Below the pieces are notes generated by a model. That model was not told where the DNA came from and did no database searches. It saw only the letters and a program-made list of their open reading frames with translations. The translations under genes and the position numbers were made by a program. Below are positions 18,068 to 24,923 of a DNA stretch of 64,000 bases, piece by piece. Each line of letters begins with the position of its first letter. The first letter of the stretch is position 1. The DNA comes from Anaerolineales bacterium (GTDB taxonomy: Bacteria; Chloroflexota; Anaerolineae; Anaerolineales; Villigracilaceae), in the NCBI GenBank assembly GCA_030680795.1, contig JAUXUL010000050.1:29082-93081 (forward strand). Reading direction: 5' to 3'.

Positions 18068-18672
18068 TGAGCGACTCAGTCAATCAATTCATGGCATTGC
18101 CTGGGCGGTTATTGCTGGATACTTGCATCATAAATTTATTGCAAGATGAAGACGAGTATCTGTGGGAAGGCATACTGCCAGAAAATATTACAGAAGAAGA
18201 ACTTGATCCTGATTTGAAAGCCTTACGGAATATTTTTATTGTCAACGAAAGAGCGTCTTTTCAACTCGTTATTTCCCCATTGACAATTGCGGAAGTTGCG
18301 AATGTACAAGATTTTAGTGTGAGAGAAAGAAAAGTTCGTTGGGTGTTGGATGTTTTGGATACTTGGCTCATAACTGTGGACGATCTTATGGATAGAGAAG
18401 GTCAAGGCGGAACAGTGAGAGCAAGGTTCAAACTGACACCTAAATTGCAAGAGTTAGAGTCTCAATTAATGACGATAAAAGATTTCCAACGAGATCCATT
18501 TGATCGACTACTTCTTTTGCAATATCAAATGGCAAATTGTGATGCGTTTCTTACTGTTGACATAAATACAATCTGGAAGCATCGAGAAAAATTGAGCAGT
18601 CTTGGTATTCGAGTTATTAGACCTAGCGAATTTTGGAATCTTATTCAACCATGGGCGCGTCTATGGATGTAG
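18067..18672 (+). CDS. PIN-domain protein (putative nuclease)
   Basis: A 201-residue protein with a PIN fold. Acidic residues are D18 (LLLDTCIINLL), E76 (LTIAEVAN), D143/D146 (RDPFDRLLLLQ) and D159/D165 (CDAFLTVD), the usual metal-binding set of PIN ribonucleases. It is longer than VapC toxins (about 130-150), with a helical insertion at about 25-60. The ATG overlaps the stop of tail copy 2, and tail copy 3 begins eight bases after its stop. No classical antitoxin is adjacent. Confidence 0.82.
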   Translation: MSDSVNQFMALPGRLLLDTCIINLLQDEDEYLWEGILPENITEEELDPDLKALRNIFIVNERASFQLVISPLTIAEVANVQDFSVRERKVRWVLDVLDTWLITVDDLMDREGQGGTVRARFKLTPKLQELESQLMTIKDFQRDPFDRLLLLQYQMANCDAFLTVDINTIWKHREKLSSLGIRVIRPSEFWNLIQPWARLWM

Positions 18673-18680
18673 AGAGAATT

Positions 18681-18788
18681 ATGACTGCAAAGATCAGCGC
18701 GCTGCGGGAGTTACAGTCCGCTACGGGGGAGGAATTGGGCGTGTTGTTACTGTCTGTGCTGAATAGGGCTTTTGTGGGAGAGTTGTGA
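18681..18788 (+). pseudogene. HsdS C-terminal tail, copy 3
   Basis: A 35-codon ORF: ISALRELQSATGEELGVLLL then SVLNRAFVGEL. It is the most diverged of the three copies (K to V in the FKGEL end, P to L) and again has no HsdS body. It closes the array. Confidence 0.75.
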
Positions 18789-18845
18789 AAAACCCCCTCC
18801 GCCCGCTTCGCGGAGCACCTACCACTCGCTCCGCTCGGGTACTAT

Positions 18846-18922
18846 GTCCCCCAAATACGACAGGGAAACTTTTTATATCAACCAAATGTCACTTGTCGAA
18901 TTTTGGGGAGGCAGGAGGGGGG
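18846..18922. repeat. MITE-like hairpin element, copy 1
   Basis: GTCCCCCAAATACG ... AAACTTTTTATATCAAC ... CGAATTTTGGGGAGG with a G-rich end. The ends are imperfect inverted repeats. The central 17 bases are identical in the copy at 43876-43961. Confidence 0.65.
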
Positions 18923-18935
18923 CTGGATCGCGAGA

Positions 18936-18958
18936 TTGACCAGTTTTACTTCATTCTT
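18936..18958 (+). promoter_or_regulatory. Possible promoter of the PC4-like gene
   Basis: TTGACC and a TAATAG-like -10 at 16-bp spacing, about 18 bases before the ATG-proximal AGGAGA. Confidence 0.35.
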
Positions 18959-18975
18959 AATAGGAGACCTGAACC

Positions 18976-19197
18976 ATGCCCGAAATCAAATATGAAATCA
19001 TCAAAAAGATAGGTGTGCTTTCCAAGTCCGCTTCGGGGTGGGCCAAGGAGCTAAACCTGATCAGTTGGAACGAAAGAGATGCAAAATATGACCTCCGTGA
19101 CTGGTCCGCGGACCGTGAGAAGATGGGCAAAGGTGTGACCCTGTCCAGGGAAGAGTTGCTGACCCTGAAAGAGTTACTGAACAGTATTGAGCTGTAA
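18976..19197 (+). CDS. PC4/YdbC-family ssDNA-binding protein
   Basis: A 73-residue protein matching the bacterial YdbC branch of the PC4 (transcriptional coactivator p15) family. It has KIGVLSKSASGWAKELNLISWN, the strand K-Y-D-L-R-D-W, and the closing KMGKGVTLSREELLTLKELL (given in parts). PC4 domains dimerise and bind single-stranded DNA. AGGAGA precedes the ATG. It is followed by a strong hairpin. Confidence 0.85.
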   Translation: MPEIKYEIIKKIGVLSKSASGWAKELNLISWNERDAKYDLRDWSADREKMGKGVTLSREELLTLKELLNSIEL

Positions 19198-19229
19198 TTG
19201 GGTTGGCAGAGCAATAGATTGGGGTTGTG

Positions 19230-19272
19230 AAACAAAAGAGACAGCCATCTTTAAGATGACTGTCTCTTGATT
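19230..19272 (+). terminator. Hairpin terminator after PC4-like gene
   Basis: AGAGACAGCCATCTT pairs with AAGATGACTGTCTCT, a 15-bp stem with one G-T type mismatch and almost no loop. It sits 35 bases past the stop and is followed by TGATTAT rather than a clean T run. Confidence 0.6.
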
Positions 19273-19395
19273 ATCGCCAGGCGCGCCGACGCCGCGAGAT
19301 AACTTTCTGAAGTCTCACGACTGCCGACCGGGTTCGATCGGTTGGTCGCTGCGCGTCAGATGTATGGTTGCCCCCTGCAGGTGTCGGTCAACCCA

Positions 19396-20190
19396 TTAAT
19401 CCGATTGTATATTTTCTAATTCTTTTTCCTTGGCATATTCTATTAATTCCTGAGCAAGGACGCGATATTGGAGTGAGCCGCGCGTGCCGGTCCTGTATCG
19501 CGTGATCGGCATCCCTGCAATTGGGCTTTCACGTAGTTTTGTGTCTATTTCAATGACGGTATTGAATACGCCTTCCCCAAAAGTGGAGCGAAGTTGTTCG
19601 TGAATGTTGCGGTGTGTGCGGTTTCTTGTATCCAGCATGGTGACCAGGAGGCGGTATGCGAGATTGGGGTTGTCCTGCTCGCGTGTATTGCGGATGATGG
19701 ACATCATATTGCGCAGCGCATACGCTGAAAAATATTCTGCCTGGGTTGGAACGAGTAACAGGTCTGCTGCAGCCAGCGCGTTTTTTGTGATTGCTCCAAG
19801 CGCCGGGGGGCAATCCAGGATGATGTAATCATAAGGTATATCGCCCGCTGCTTGGATGGCTTGTTTCAAAATCGTAGTGTAATCTGTGCGCACAGGCAGG
19901 AAATGTTCGGATGTTTCGATGCGCGAATCGGATGGGATAATGTCGAGATTTTCCACATCAGTTTTTCGGCACGCGTCGAGCAGCGGGACATTATCCAGCA
20001 TCACATCGCTGGAGGTATGTTTCGATTCACCCGGTTCAAGCCCCAGACCAATCGTCAGGTTGGCCTGGGCATCCAGGTCAATGAGCAGTACGCGATTCCC
20101 CAATTCCACCAGGGCGGCGCCCACGGAAAGCGTTGTTGTGGTTTTTGCAACCCCGCCTTTCTCATTTGAAACGGCTATTGTTATCGGCAT
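19396..20190 (-). CDS. ParA-family ATPase (orphan)
   Basis: A 264-residue deviant-Walker ATPase. KGGVAKTTTTLSV (Walker A', residues 12-24), LLIDLDAQANLT (A'/switch I) and YIILDCPPALGAIT (Walker B) are present. This family positions chromosomes, plasmids or protein clusters. No ParB, parS-like repeat or other partition gene lies beside it, so the cargo is unknown. The C-terminus is charged (YAKEKELENIQSD). Confidence 0.88.
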   Translation of the reverse strand: MPITIAVSNEKGGVAKTTTTLSVGAALVELGNRVLLIDLDAQANLTIGLGLEPGESKHTSSDVMLDNVPLLDACRKTDVENLDIIPSDSRIETSEHFLPVRTDYTTILKQAIQAAGDIPYDYIILDCPPALGAITKNALAAADLLLVPTQAEYFSAYALRNMMSIIRNTREQDNPNLAYRLLVTMLDTRNRTHRNIHEQLRSTFGEGVFNTVIEIDTKLRESPIAGMPITRYRTGTRGSLQYRVLAQELIEYAKEKELENIQSD

Positions 20191-20351
20191 GGCTGTCCTT
20201 TTTCCTGTATATTTATACGATCGAAATCCAATCGAACATTTGCAGGCAGGTCAATAATTGGGAACCAGGTGGTTTTTCGCAATGCTCATCAAAATGGTAT
20301 TATAGCGGGGTTTCATTTATAGGGCAATCGCATCTAATCCATGAGAAGGAG

Positions 20352-20423
20352 AGCGGGTGATGGGATTCGAACCCACGATATCATGCTTGGGAAGCATGCG
20401 TTCTACCACTGAACTACACCCGC
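20352..20423 (-). tRNA. tRNA-Gly (CCC)
   Basis: Full cloverleaf on the minus strand: acceptor GCGGGTG/CACCCGC, D-arm GTTC...GAAC, anticodon stem CATGC/GCATG with loop TTCCCAA, T-arm GTGGG-TTCGAAT-CCCAT. CCA is not encoded. Confidence 0.95.
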
Positions 20424-20504
20424 TTGGTTATTGTTTCGGATTATACGCTACGCTGAAAATGCATGTCAAGCCTGATGGAGATCAGCCGCATCTTTCGCAG
20501 CCTG

Positions 20505-21530
20505 TTACTGCTTCCGATTAAGCAGCATGTTTGCCAGCCCAAGCATTGTATCACCTGCCTCGCCGCGGGGATCAGCCTGCTTTAAATAATCCAGCGCTTT
20601 TTGAGTCTCAACCTCAGACATTTTTTCAGCATATTCCCTGGCGCCTTCATCTTCAAGCAAGGCGGATACTTTGAGCACATCGTTCACTGTGATGGGACCC
20701 TGTCTCCATCTTTCAGCGAATTTCCCGTTTTTTTCCAAACCGTAAAGTACAGGTAATGAATTTTTTCCCTCAACAAGGTCACTCGCGGTGGATTTTCCCG
20801 TAACAGTTTCATCTCCCCAAATGCCAAGGATGTCATCCCGCACCTGAAATGCAAGCCCAAGGTGATACCCGAATAGGCGATATGCCTCCTGCTTTGCCTC
20901 TTTCGCGTAACCAAGAAGTGATCCAATATGGGTACAACTGGAAAGCAGGGCAGAGGTCTTGCCCCCGATCATTGGCCAATAATCTTCCATACCCAGGTCC
21001 TTGCGCGTTTCATAAGTCATATCCAGATATTGACCGCGTGTCAGATCGAGGCAATTCTCGTTGAGGATACTCGCAGCTTTGACAACGATCTCGGCTGGAT
21101 AGAATTCCACCAGATCCAAAATGGCCTGATTGGCAATTACAAATAACGCATCGCCAACATTGATCGCCATTGGCGCACCCCATTTGGCCCACGCGGTCTG
21201 CCGTCCGCGCCGCATATTAGAGTTATCTTGAATATCATCGTGGACGAGCGAAAAATTATGAATGAGTTCAATTGCCGTTGCTGACGATACTGCGTGTAGC
21301 CAATTACTTCTATTATCTTCACTAAAACATGAATCAACCGTAAGCAAAATCAATAAAGGACGAATACGTTTACCCGTCACAAGTGAACCTGCGCCTTCGC
21401 CTGTCCAGCCCATGTGATAGGTGAGCATCTCGTAGAATAGTTTGGTGCGCGGTTGATCTAACCTTGCAACTTGATGTTGGAGTTCTTTTTCAATTGCTTC
21501 AAGCATGGATTGTTGGAGATTTGAGCTCAT
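20505..21530 (-). CDS. Trans-isoprenyl diphosphate synthase (GGPP/FPP-type)
   Basis: A 341-residue prenyl elongase. The first Asp-rich motif DDIQD is at residues 98-102 followed by MRRGR. The second is FQVRDDILGIWGD at about 235, with KTSALLSS between. It condenses IPP with allylic diphosphates for quinone, carotenoid or lipid-carrier synthesis. Chain length cannot be assigned. It is a single minus-strand gene near tRNA-Gly. Confidence 0.9.
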   Translation of the reverse strand: MSSNLQQSMLEAIEKELQHQVARLDQPRTKLFYEMLTYHMGWTGEGAGSLVTGKRIRPLLILLTVDSCFSEDNRSNWLHAVSSATAIELIHNFSLVHDDIQDNSNMRRGRQTAWAKWGAPMAINVGDALFVIANQAILDLVEFYPAEIVVKAASILNENCLDLTRGQYLDMTYETRKDLGMEDYWPMIGGKTSALLSSCTHIGSLLGYAKEAKQEAYRLFGYHLGLAFQVRDDILGIWGDETVTGKSTASDLVEGKNSLPVLYGLEKNGKFAERWRQGPITVNDVLKVSALLEDEGAREYAEKMSEVETQKALDYLKQADPRGEAGDTMLGLANMLLNRKQ

Positions 21531-21686
21531 ATTCTATTTTCCGTTTATGCATAATTATTTTTAATCACAGTGGACTTTGAGTTGAAACGCTCGCGAAGCG
21601 AAACGCAGACGAACGAAGATTATTAAGCGAAATTGCCGCGAAAATCAAGAAGAATCTGTGTTTTCAGCCTTCGTCTGCGTCAATAT

Positions 21687-21971
21687 TTATCGTATCCGTG
21701 ATGCTTTCCTCCCAATATCTGTCATAGGCCGGGATAAGTTCTGTATTGCGACAAGCGTCGCGTGCGGAAATCGTTTGGCAAGTTCGGCAATGCCTTCTTT
21801 GAAGGGGCGTCCTGCATCCTGAAGGGCATTCCATTCATGGAAGCGAATCTCCTCGAGAAAAGAGTCATCAGCCCTGAGGTCGGGAAAGAAGCGTTTGTAC
21901 AGGTTGCGGGCATCCCACTTGACGGGGACATCTCCAAAGTCAAATATGAGGACTGTGATCGGATGGGTCAT
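21687..21971 (-). pseudogene. Truncated HAD-superfamily hydrolase
   Basis: Only 94 codons. The first about 70 match the start of HAD-IA hydrolases (VLIFDFGDVPVKWDARNLY, FHEWNALQDAGRPF, ELAKRFP), including the nucleophile Asp. The remaining motifs II-IV are absent, and the frame changes to unrelated sequence after about residue 70. It is best read as a 3'-truncated remnant. The 155 bases upstream contain CGCAGACGAACGAAG ... CTTCGTCTGCG, an inverted repeat. Confidence 0.65.
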
Positions 21972-22075
21972 ATTCTGTGAGGGATATTTTATCCCAAGAT
22001 GGACGATGTCCGAAGTATGGCAAACTGGCGGTATAATCGCGCTTCAGTAAATTAAATTGACTTTGGAGAATTGCA

Positions 22076-22498
22076 TTGAGCCGCATAATCAACCCTGATT
22101 CTGTAGGAAAAGAACGAACTCGTTTGACAAAGTCCATTGTATTGTGTATGCGCGAACTGGCGAAACAATCCAATGTGACCTCAGAGACAAAAGACCAGGC
22201 AGCTTTTATTGCTCTGGCATTGCAGGCCATTGCTGATGGAATTGATGTTTCCGTGGCGGCCTGGGAGAAAAGGGATTACTGGGTGAAAGCCGATAAATTC
22301 CGCATGGAGTGGTTGTGGGCGGGACAATATGCCGACAGGATGAAGGAGGCTGCCCTCTCCGACGATTGGGCGGCGCTTGCTGCGCTCATGCCGATGATCG
22401 CGCTGAAATTTAACAGGATCCTGGTTTCAGATAATCATCGTTTAGGCAAGCCGTGGACAGGTGCTTACACCTTGCTGGCATCGCATCGAAAGTTATAA
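22076..22498 (+). CDS. Conserved-looking hypothetical helical protein
   Basis: A 140-residue soluble, probably all-helical protein with no motif I recognise. The TTG start at 22076 has GGAG ten bases upstream. Segments such as DQAAFIALALQAIADGIDVS and the Trp/Tyr-rich AWEKRDYWVKADKFRMEWLW look structured. It ends at a convergent terminator shared with the SET gene on the other strand. Confidence 0.7.
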   Translation: MSRIINPDSVGKERTRLTKSIVLCMRELAKQSNVTSETKDQAAFIALALQAIADGIDVSVAAWEKRDYWVKADKFRMEWLWAGQYADRMKEAALSDDWAALAALMPMIALKFNRILVSDNHRLGKPWTGAYTLLASHRKL

Positions 22499-22501
22499 AA
22501 T

Positions 22502-22562
22502 AAAAAAATCTCCGGGTTTTTGCTCCTGACGGGAAGCTTCGCTAAAAAACACGGAGATTTGC
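22502..22562. terminator. Convergent terminator region
   Basis: AAATCTCCG near 22506 pairs with CGGAGATTT near 22552. Inside it CGGGTTTTTGC and GCTAAAAAACACG extend the pairing, giving T runs on both strands. Confidence 0.65.
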
Positions 22563-22564
22563 GT

Positions 22565-23053
22565 TTACCCTTCCTGTAATTTCTTCAAATGCAGTCTTGT
22601 ATTTTTGAGAAGCTCGATCATCAGATCGCGGATGTGTGGGTTGAGGTAATGATTCTCGAGAGTGGAGAGCGGCAGGAAACGCGCACCCGCCACCACATGG
22701 ATGCAATTTGCTGCACCACATAAACAAATGAAGGGAGCTTGCATTTCCCATTCCGTGGAGGGATAGAAGAAGGAAAGTTCCTCGCCTTTTTCAATATCGC
22801 GGCGCGCTATCATCAACATTTTGTCCGTGTCCAAAATGACATTGGGATCGCAGGAGTGATTGAGAGCCGCGAGTTTGCCGACGTGTGTATGTCTGTCGCG
22901 CGCGATCTGCACTGTGTAGCGGTTGGGTTTATCCATAATGTTCTCGCTCGGCATAGTGCAGATCATTTCGCCTTTCAGGTAGGTCTGTTTAGATATTAAA
23001 GTTCTGAATTTATTTTCTGTTTTTATGCTAAGAGTTTCCATGGTTGTCGTCAT
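22565..23053 (-). CDS. Second SET-domain protein
   Basis: A 162-residue SET protein: YLKGEMICTMP, the pocket motif ALNHSCDPNV (65-72), ARRDIEKGEELSFFYPSTEWEM and a post-SET CLCGAANC. It is only distantly similar to the protein at 10.3-10.9 kb, so the two are not a recent duplication. Predicted SAM-dependent lysine methyltransferase; target unknown. AAGGAG lies before the ATG, and a perfect palindrome covers the 5' untranslated region. Confidence 0.83.
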   Translation of the reverse strand: MTTTMETLSIKTENKFRTLISKQTYLKGEMICTMPSENIMDKPNRYTVQIARDRHTHVGKLAALNHSCDPNVILDTDKMLMIARRDIEKGEELSFFYPSTEWEMQAPFICLCGAANCIHVVAGARFLPLSTLENHYLNPHIRDLMIELLKNTRLHLKKLQEG

Positions 23054-23069
23054 TCTTATTATTCTCCTT

Positions 23070-23107
23070 GATACTAATATAAATTAGTATCATATTGTTT
23101 TAGTATA
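23070..23107 (-). promoter_or_regulatory. Promoter and palindromic operator of the second SET gene
   Basis: GATACTAAT/ATTAGTATC (23070-23091) is a perfect 9-bp inverted repeat with a 4-base centre. It sits between a minus-strand TATACT (23102-23107) and the Shine-Dalgarno, so it covers the transcript start. It is either a repressor site or a 5' hairpin. Confidence 0.55.
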
Positions 23108-23285
23108 GTCATAATTTATTTAATTGCAAGGGTAAAGAGGGCATGTTTAAATAATTTAAGGTTATGTTGTTCGGGAATAATATTCATCACTAATAAAATA
23201 TATAATTAGATTGTTATTGATTTGTCATTGTGAAGAGCAAATAAAGATGGATGTTGCGAAAAGTGATCGGGTTGATATGACAAAT

Positions 23286-24491
23286 CTAAAATAATTTCAG
23301 TTGTGTTATGGCTTTGCGCCCGTCTAACAAAATGTAGGGGGCAGCCCGTTCTGCAATGATGCCGAGTTTCTTTAATGAGGAGAGATCGCGTAATCGTTTC
23401 ATCCTGCGCGCATTCAGGATTGCTTCTGCGCCTTTGATGCCAATGCCGGGTATTTTTATCAACTCCCGCTTTTCCGCTTGATTGAGTTCAATAGGTTGAT
23501 GGATCAGATTCATATCCGCCCAGGCTTGTTTGGGATCGGTGTGGAGGGGCAGGTTGCTGTTGTGTGTAAATGGCAGGTCTTCCAGATCAAAACCGTAATC
23601 ACGCAGTAAAAATGAGGCTTGATATAAACGATATTCGCGCATGGGGTCTACTGCGGTTTTGTTTTCGAGCGGCGTATCTCGAATGGGGTGGAATGCCGAG
23701 AAATATGCGCGCTTCAAGCGAACATTTTTATTCAGCCAATTTGTGATCGTCAACAGTTCAAGATCGCTTTCATCGGAGCCACCGGCAACAAATTGAGTCA
23801 CTGTGGAAGGCCAGCGTCCATTCCAAAATTTATAGGCGGGGACAGATCTGCGGATCTCCTCCACCCATTTCAGCGGCTGTAACAACTCTTTAATGAATAT
23901 TTTATGGGGCGCAAGTTTTGCAAGCCGCTCTGGGCTGGGCGCTTCCAAATTGACTGATACCCGATCAGCCAGTTGCATGGCACGATAGACTTGATCTTTC
24001 TCCGCGCCCGGCATGATCTTTAGATGGAGATAGCCGCGAAAATGATATTTCTTGCGCAGGAGCTCGGCTGTGTCGAGAAGTTTATCCTGCGTCCGCACAC
24101 CGCCTCCTGCCAGCCCGGAGCTGAGGAACACACCTGTGGCCATGCCGCCTAGATTCATTTTACTGAATAACCCAGCAAATTCATCAGGCGTAAATGTGGC
24201 GCGGCGGAAATCTCTCCCTGCTCTAAACGGGCAATAAAAACAATCGCGTTCACATGCCGATGAAAGCAGAGTTTTCAGGAGCAGGATCTTGTGTCCATTG
24301 GGGAGTTGGGCGGGATGCACAAAGGCTTGATCCTTCTCTTTCGGGCTGAAGCAGGCTGGAGGTGGGGAAGAGAGGCGCGGCAAACTGGAGGCTCGACTTG
24401 AATTGCGGCTCAAAGTATCAAAAAGTGGTTCCCCATCGCCTTCGAAAGACATTTGTGAAGATAATTCTTTGAGGGTTTCGAGCGGGTTCAT
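23286..24491 (-). CDS. Putative DNA modification/repair radical SAM protein
   Basis: A 401-residue radical SAM enzyme. The [4Fe-4S] cysteines are C80, C84 and C87 in SACERDCFYCPFRAGRDFRR. The C-terminus carries a helix-hairpin-helix DNA-binding motif (LIKIPGIGIKGAEAILNAR, about residue 345) followed by a second HhH-like turn. This combination defines a family annotated as putative DNA modification/repair radical SAM proteins, which often sits beside a small partner protein; no such partner is visible here. The biochemical role is unproven. Confidence 0.82.
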   Translation of the reverse strand: MNPLETLKELSSQMSFEGDGEPLFDTLSRNSSRASSLPRLSSPPPACFSPKEKDQAFVHPAQLPNGHKILLLKTLLSSACERDCFYCPFRAGRDFRRATFTPDEFAGLFSKMNLGGMATGVFLSSGLAGGGVRTQDKLLDTAELLRKKYHFRGYLHLKIMPGAEKDQVYRAMQLADRVSVNLEAPSPERLAKLAPHKIFIKELLQPLKWVEEIRRSVPAYKFWNGRWPSTVTQFVAGGSDESDLELLTITNWLNKNVRLKRAYFSAFHPIRDTPLENKTAVDPMREYRLYQASFLLRDYGFDLEDLPFTHNSNLPLHTDPKQAWADMNLIHQPIELNQAEKRELIKIPGIGIKGAEAILNARRMKRLRDLSSLKKLGIIAERAAPYILLDGRKAITQLKLF

Positions 24492-24567
24492 GATCTGATT
24501 ATAGAATAAATGTTCTATTTCATCAAGGAGGAAATTTTGGAAAGCGCGTCACTCGGGTGCAACCGCA

Positions 24568-24612
24568 CACCGGCAAATCAAATTATTTAATTAATTTTGC
24601 CGGTGATATAAT
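24568..24612 (+). promoter_or_regulatory. Inverted repeat abutting a -10 box
   Basis: CACCGGCAAA (24568-24577) and TTTGCCGGTG (24596-24605) are perfect 10-base arms. TATAAT follows immediately at 24607-24612. The position is that of an operator for the small lysine-rich gene at 24712. Confidence 0.55.
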
Positions 24613-24711
24613 TTGCATAACAGAAGGTTTTGTCGGTGTCTTCGCCCCAGGCGAAGATTTATACATTTTATTCAAAGATCAACTGCGTTGGTTTTTGGAA
24701 AGGAGGTAGAC

Positions 24712-24792
24712 ATGGCAAACAAGGAACAGAAGGGGAAGAACAAGGAAAAGAAGAAGAAAAAGAAAGAAAAGCCAAAGCCGCCTAAGAAGTAG
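24712..24792 (+). CDS. Very small lysine-rich protein
   Basis: A 26-residue ORF (MANKEQKGKNKEK, then a Lys run, ending KPKPPKK). It has an excellent Shine-Dalgarno (AAAGGAGG, six bases before ATG), a TATAAT box with an adjacent palindrome upstream, and a terminator-like hairpin downstream, which argues that it is expressed. About 60 percent of residues are lysine, so it probably binds nucleic acid or is disordered. I know of no assigned function. Confidence 0.6.
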   Translation: MANKEQKGKNKEKKKKKKEKPKPPKK

Positions 24793-24832
24793 TTGGTGGC
24801 CTTCGCCGCTTGAAGAGTTAAGCTAGCATTTT

Positions 24833-24874
24833 CGCCATCCCCCAGATCAGCAAACTGACCTGGGGGATGGGTCG
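24833..24874. terminator. Strong hairpin after lysine-rich ORF
   Basis: CATCCCCCAGATCAG / CTGACCTGGGGGATG, about 13 paired bases around CAAA. There is no long T run on plus; it may act for both the small ORF and hsdR. Confidence 0.6.
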
Positions 24875-24923
24875 TATAAATAAAGACGTCAAATATTTAG
24901 AAAAGCTTTCTGAGTTTTTGATC

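Noticed and set aside
17598..18672. Toxin-antitoxin pair (unknown gene plus PIN)
   Set aside because: The genes are not adjacent (a tail lies between), the PIN protein is longer than VapC, and the partner has no antitoxin-like DNA-binding motif.
19396..20190. Plasmid or phage partition locus
   Set aside because: ParA only; no ParB, parS-like repeats or replication gene.
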